A stretch of DNA of 5,779 nt from Coriobacteriales bacterium (GTDB lineage Bacteria; Actinomycetota; Coriobacteriia; Coriobacteriales; UBA8131): positions 1 to 5,779 of the forward strand of contig JAIRZP010000235.1 in NCBI GenBank assembly GCA_031267175.1. The letters are read 5' to 3'. A program made the position numbers and the translations under genes. Below, piece by piece: positions 5,230 to 5,779 of the stretch; the stretch's first letter is position 1; every line of letters starts with the position of its first letter. The notes beneath the pieces are model-generated. The model saw only the letters and a list, made by a program, of their open reading frames with translations, searched no databases and had not been told where the DNA came from.

Positions 5230-5779
5230 CTACGCATGTGCCTGCGCATCTTCAGCCTTGTAAAAGGTGGCTATCAGGCTTCGGTAGTTTGTGCCAAAGC
5301 CAGACTTGCCCGCTTCCCAGGGGATGAGGTTGTTGACCGCCATGTCCCACAGGCCAAACAGGCCGTCGGCCTCCGCCGCCGGTGCCTCGGGCAGCCACCA
5401 TCCGTGATCGGTATTGATGAGACGGGCGTCGCTCAAGGTGGGCGCAATCTTGACCCTGCGCTTGCAGCGACCGCGATGATTTTCTACCCAGACCCAGTCG
5501 CCCTCTTTAACACCCTCTTTGGCGGCTGTTTCCGGATGGATCTCAATGAGGGGATCGGGGCGCATGGCTCGAAGCCTCGGTATCTGCCGGTGCTCTGAAT
5601 GGAACGACGGCCAGTTACGGGCACCGGTAGTGAGGATGTAGGGATACTGCTCTGCCAGATCCGGCAGGGAGTACTGGCTTTCCGGCTCTTCGAAGTACGG
5701 CAGCTCGGGCAAGCTGATGTTTCTGTAGTAGTTACTCCACAGCTCGATGCGCCCGGTAGGGGTATTGAAACCGACCTTG
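5230..5779 (-). CDS. Molybdopterin oxidoreductase catalytic subunit, C-terminal part (partial)
   Basis: The last 182 residues of a DMSO-reductase-family Mo catalytic subunit; the gene continues past the right edge, the first full codon in the window being Lys at 5778. Seen: a TPTGRIEL motif near the edge, which in this family precedes the C-terminal MopB_CT cofactor-binding barrel, then YPYILTTGARNW, FHSEHRQ, IEIHPETAAKEGVKEGDWV, NTDHGWW and NNLIPWEAGKSGFG, ending at a TAG. The NTDHGWW and NNLIP features recall the catechol-dehydroxylase and thiosulfate-reductase-like enzymes abundant in Eggerthella-type bacteria, and differ clearly from the transhydroxylase-like subunit elsewhere in the window. 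An internal TTG at 5712 is not the start, since the frame stays open and conserved upstream. The Mo ligand and any N-terminal Fe-S cluster or Tat signal are outside the window, so reaction and location cannot be judged. The partner is probably the ferredoxin gene that follows. Confidence 0.88.
   Translation of the reverse strand, partial: KVGFNTPTGRIELWSNYYRNISLPELPYFEEPESQYSLPDLAEQYPYILTTGARNWPSFHSEHRQIPRLRAMRPDPLIEIHPETAAKEGVKEGDWVWVENHRGRCKRRVKIAPTLSDARLINTDHGWWLPEAPAAEADGLFGLWDMAVNNLIPWEAGKSGFGTNYRSLIATFYKAEDAQAHA

Overview
The window is GC-rich bacterial DNA that carries parts of two different molybdopterin-dependent (bis-MGD, DMSO-reductase family) enzyme systems pointing toward each other, with a metallo-beta-lactamase-fold hydrolase gene between them. 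Both enzyme systems resemble those that anaerobes use to move or remove hydroxyl groups on phenolic rings: pyrogallol-phloroglucinol transhydroxylase, resorcinol hydroxylase and the catechol dehydroxylases of gut Actinobacteria. Stacked Mo enzymes of this kind, high GC and soluble Fe-S partners suggest an anaerobic gut-type coriobacterium (Eggerthella/Gordonibacter-like). That assignment is inference from gene content, because no taxonomic marker gene is present.

Left half, plus strand (80-3523): a transhydroxylase-like catalytic subunit (868 aa) is followed, with no gap, by its electron-transfer subunit (278 aa, three [4Fe-4S] clusters plus a C-terminal transthyretin/Cna-B-like domain). The small subunit has no ATG, GTG or TTG start at its natural N-terminus. 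An AGGAGG Shine-Dalgarno at perfect distance points to a CTG start directly after the TGA of the large subunit. A start at the next GTG would lose the first iron-sulfur motif.

Middle: 3524-3665 is the gap between convergent genes. It holds two copies of a 21-bp repeat and hairpins that probably act as a two-way terminator. The MBL-fold hydrolase lies on the minus strand (3666-4409). Upstream of it, 4450-4617 is a striking 168-bp fold-back element: its whole length is one imperfect palindrome, with 20-bp perfect ends beginning CTAG and a 5-nt loop. It looks like a non-coding MITE with a TA target duplication, but the pattern of wobble pairs also allows a folded RNA read from the minus strand.

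Right part, minus strand (4702-5779): the C-terminal 182 residues of a second molybdopterin oxidoreductase (it runs off the window), then a roughly 195-bp gap with direct repeats and a long stem, then a 110-aa two-cluster ferredoxin subunit. In the working model, each Mo subunit reduces or rearranges a polyphenol while its Fe-S subunit carries electrons. The MBL hydrolase might open a lactone or ester of the substrate, but nothing in the sequence proves this.
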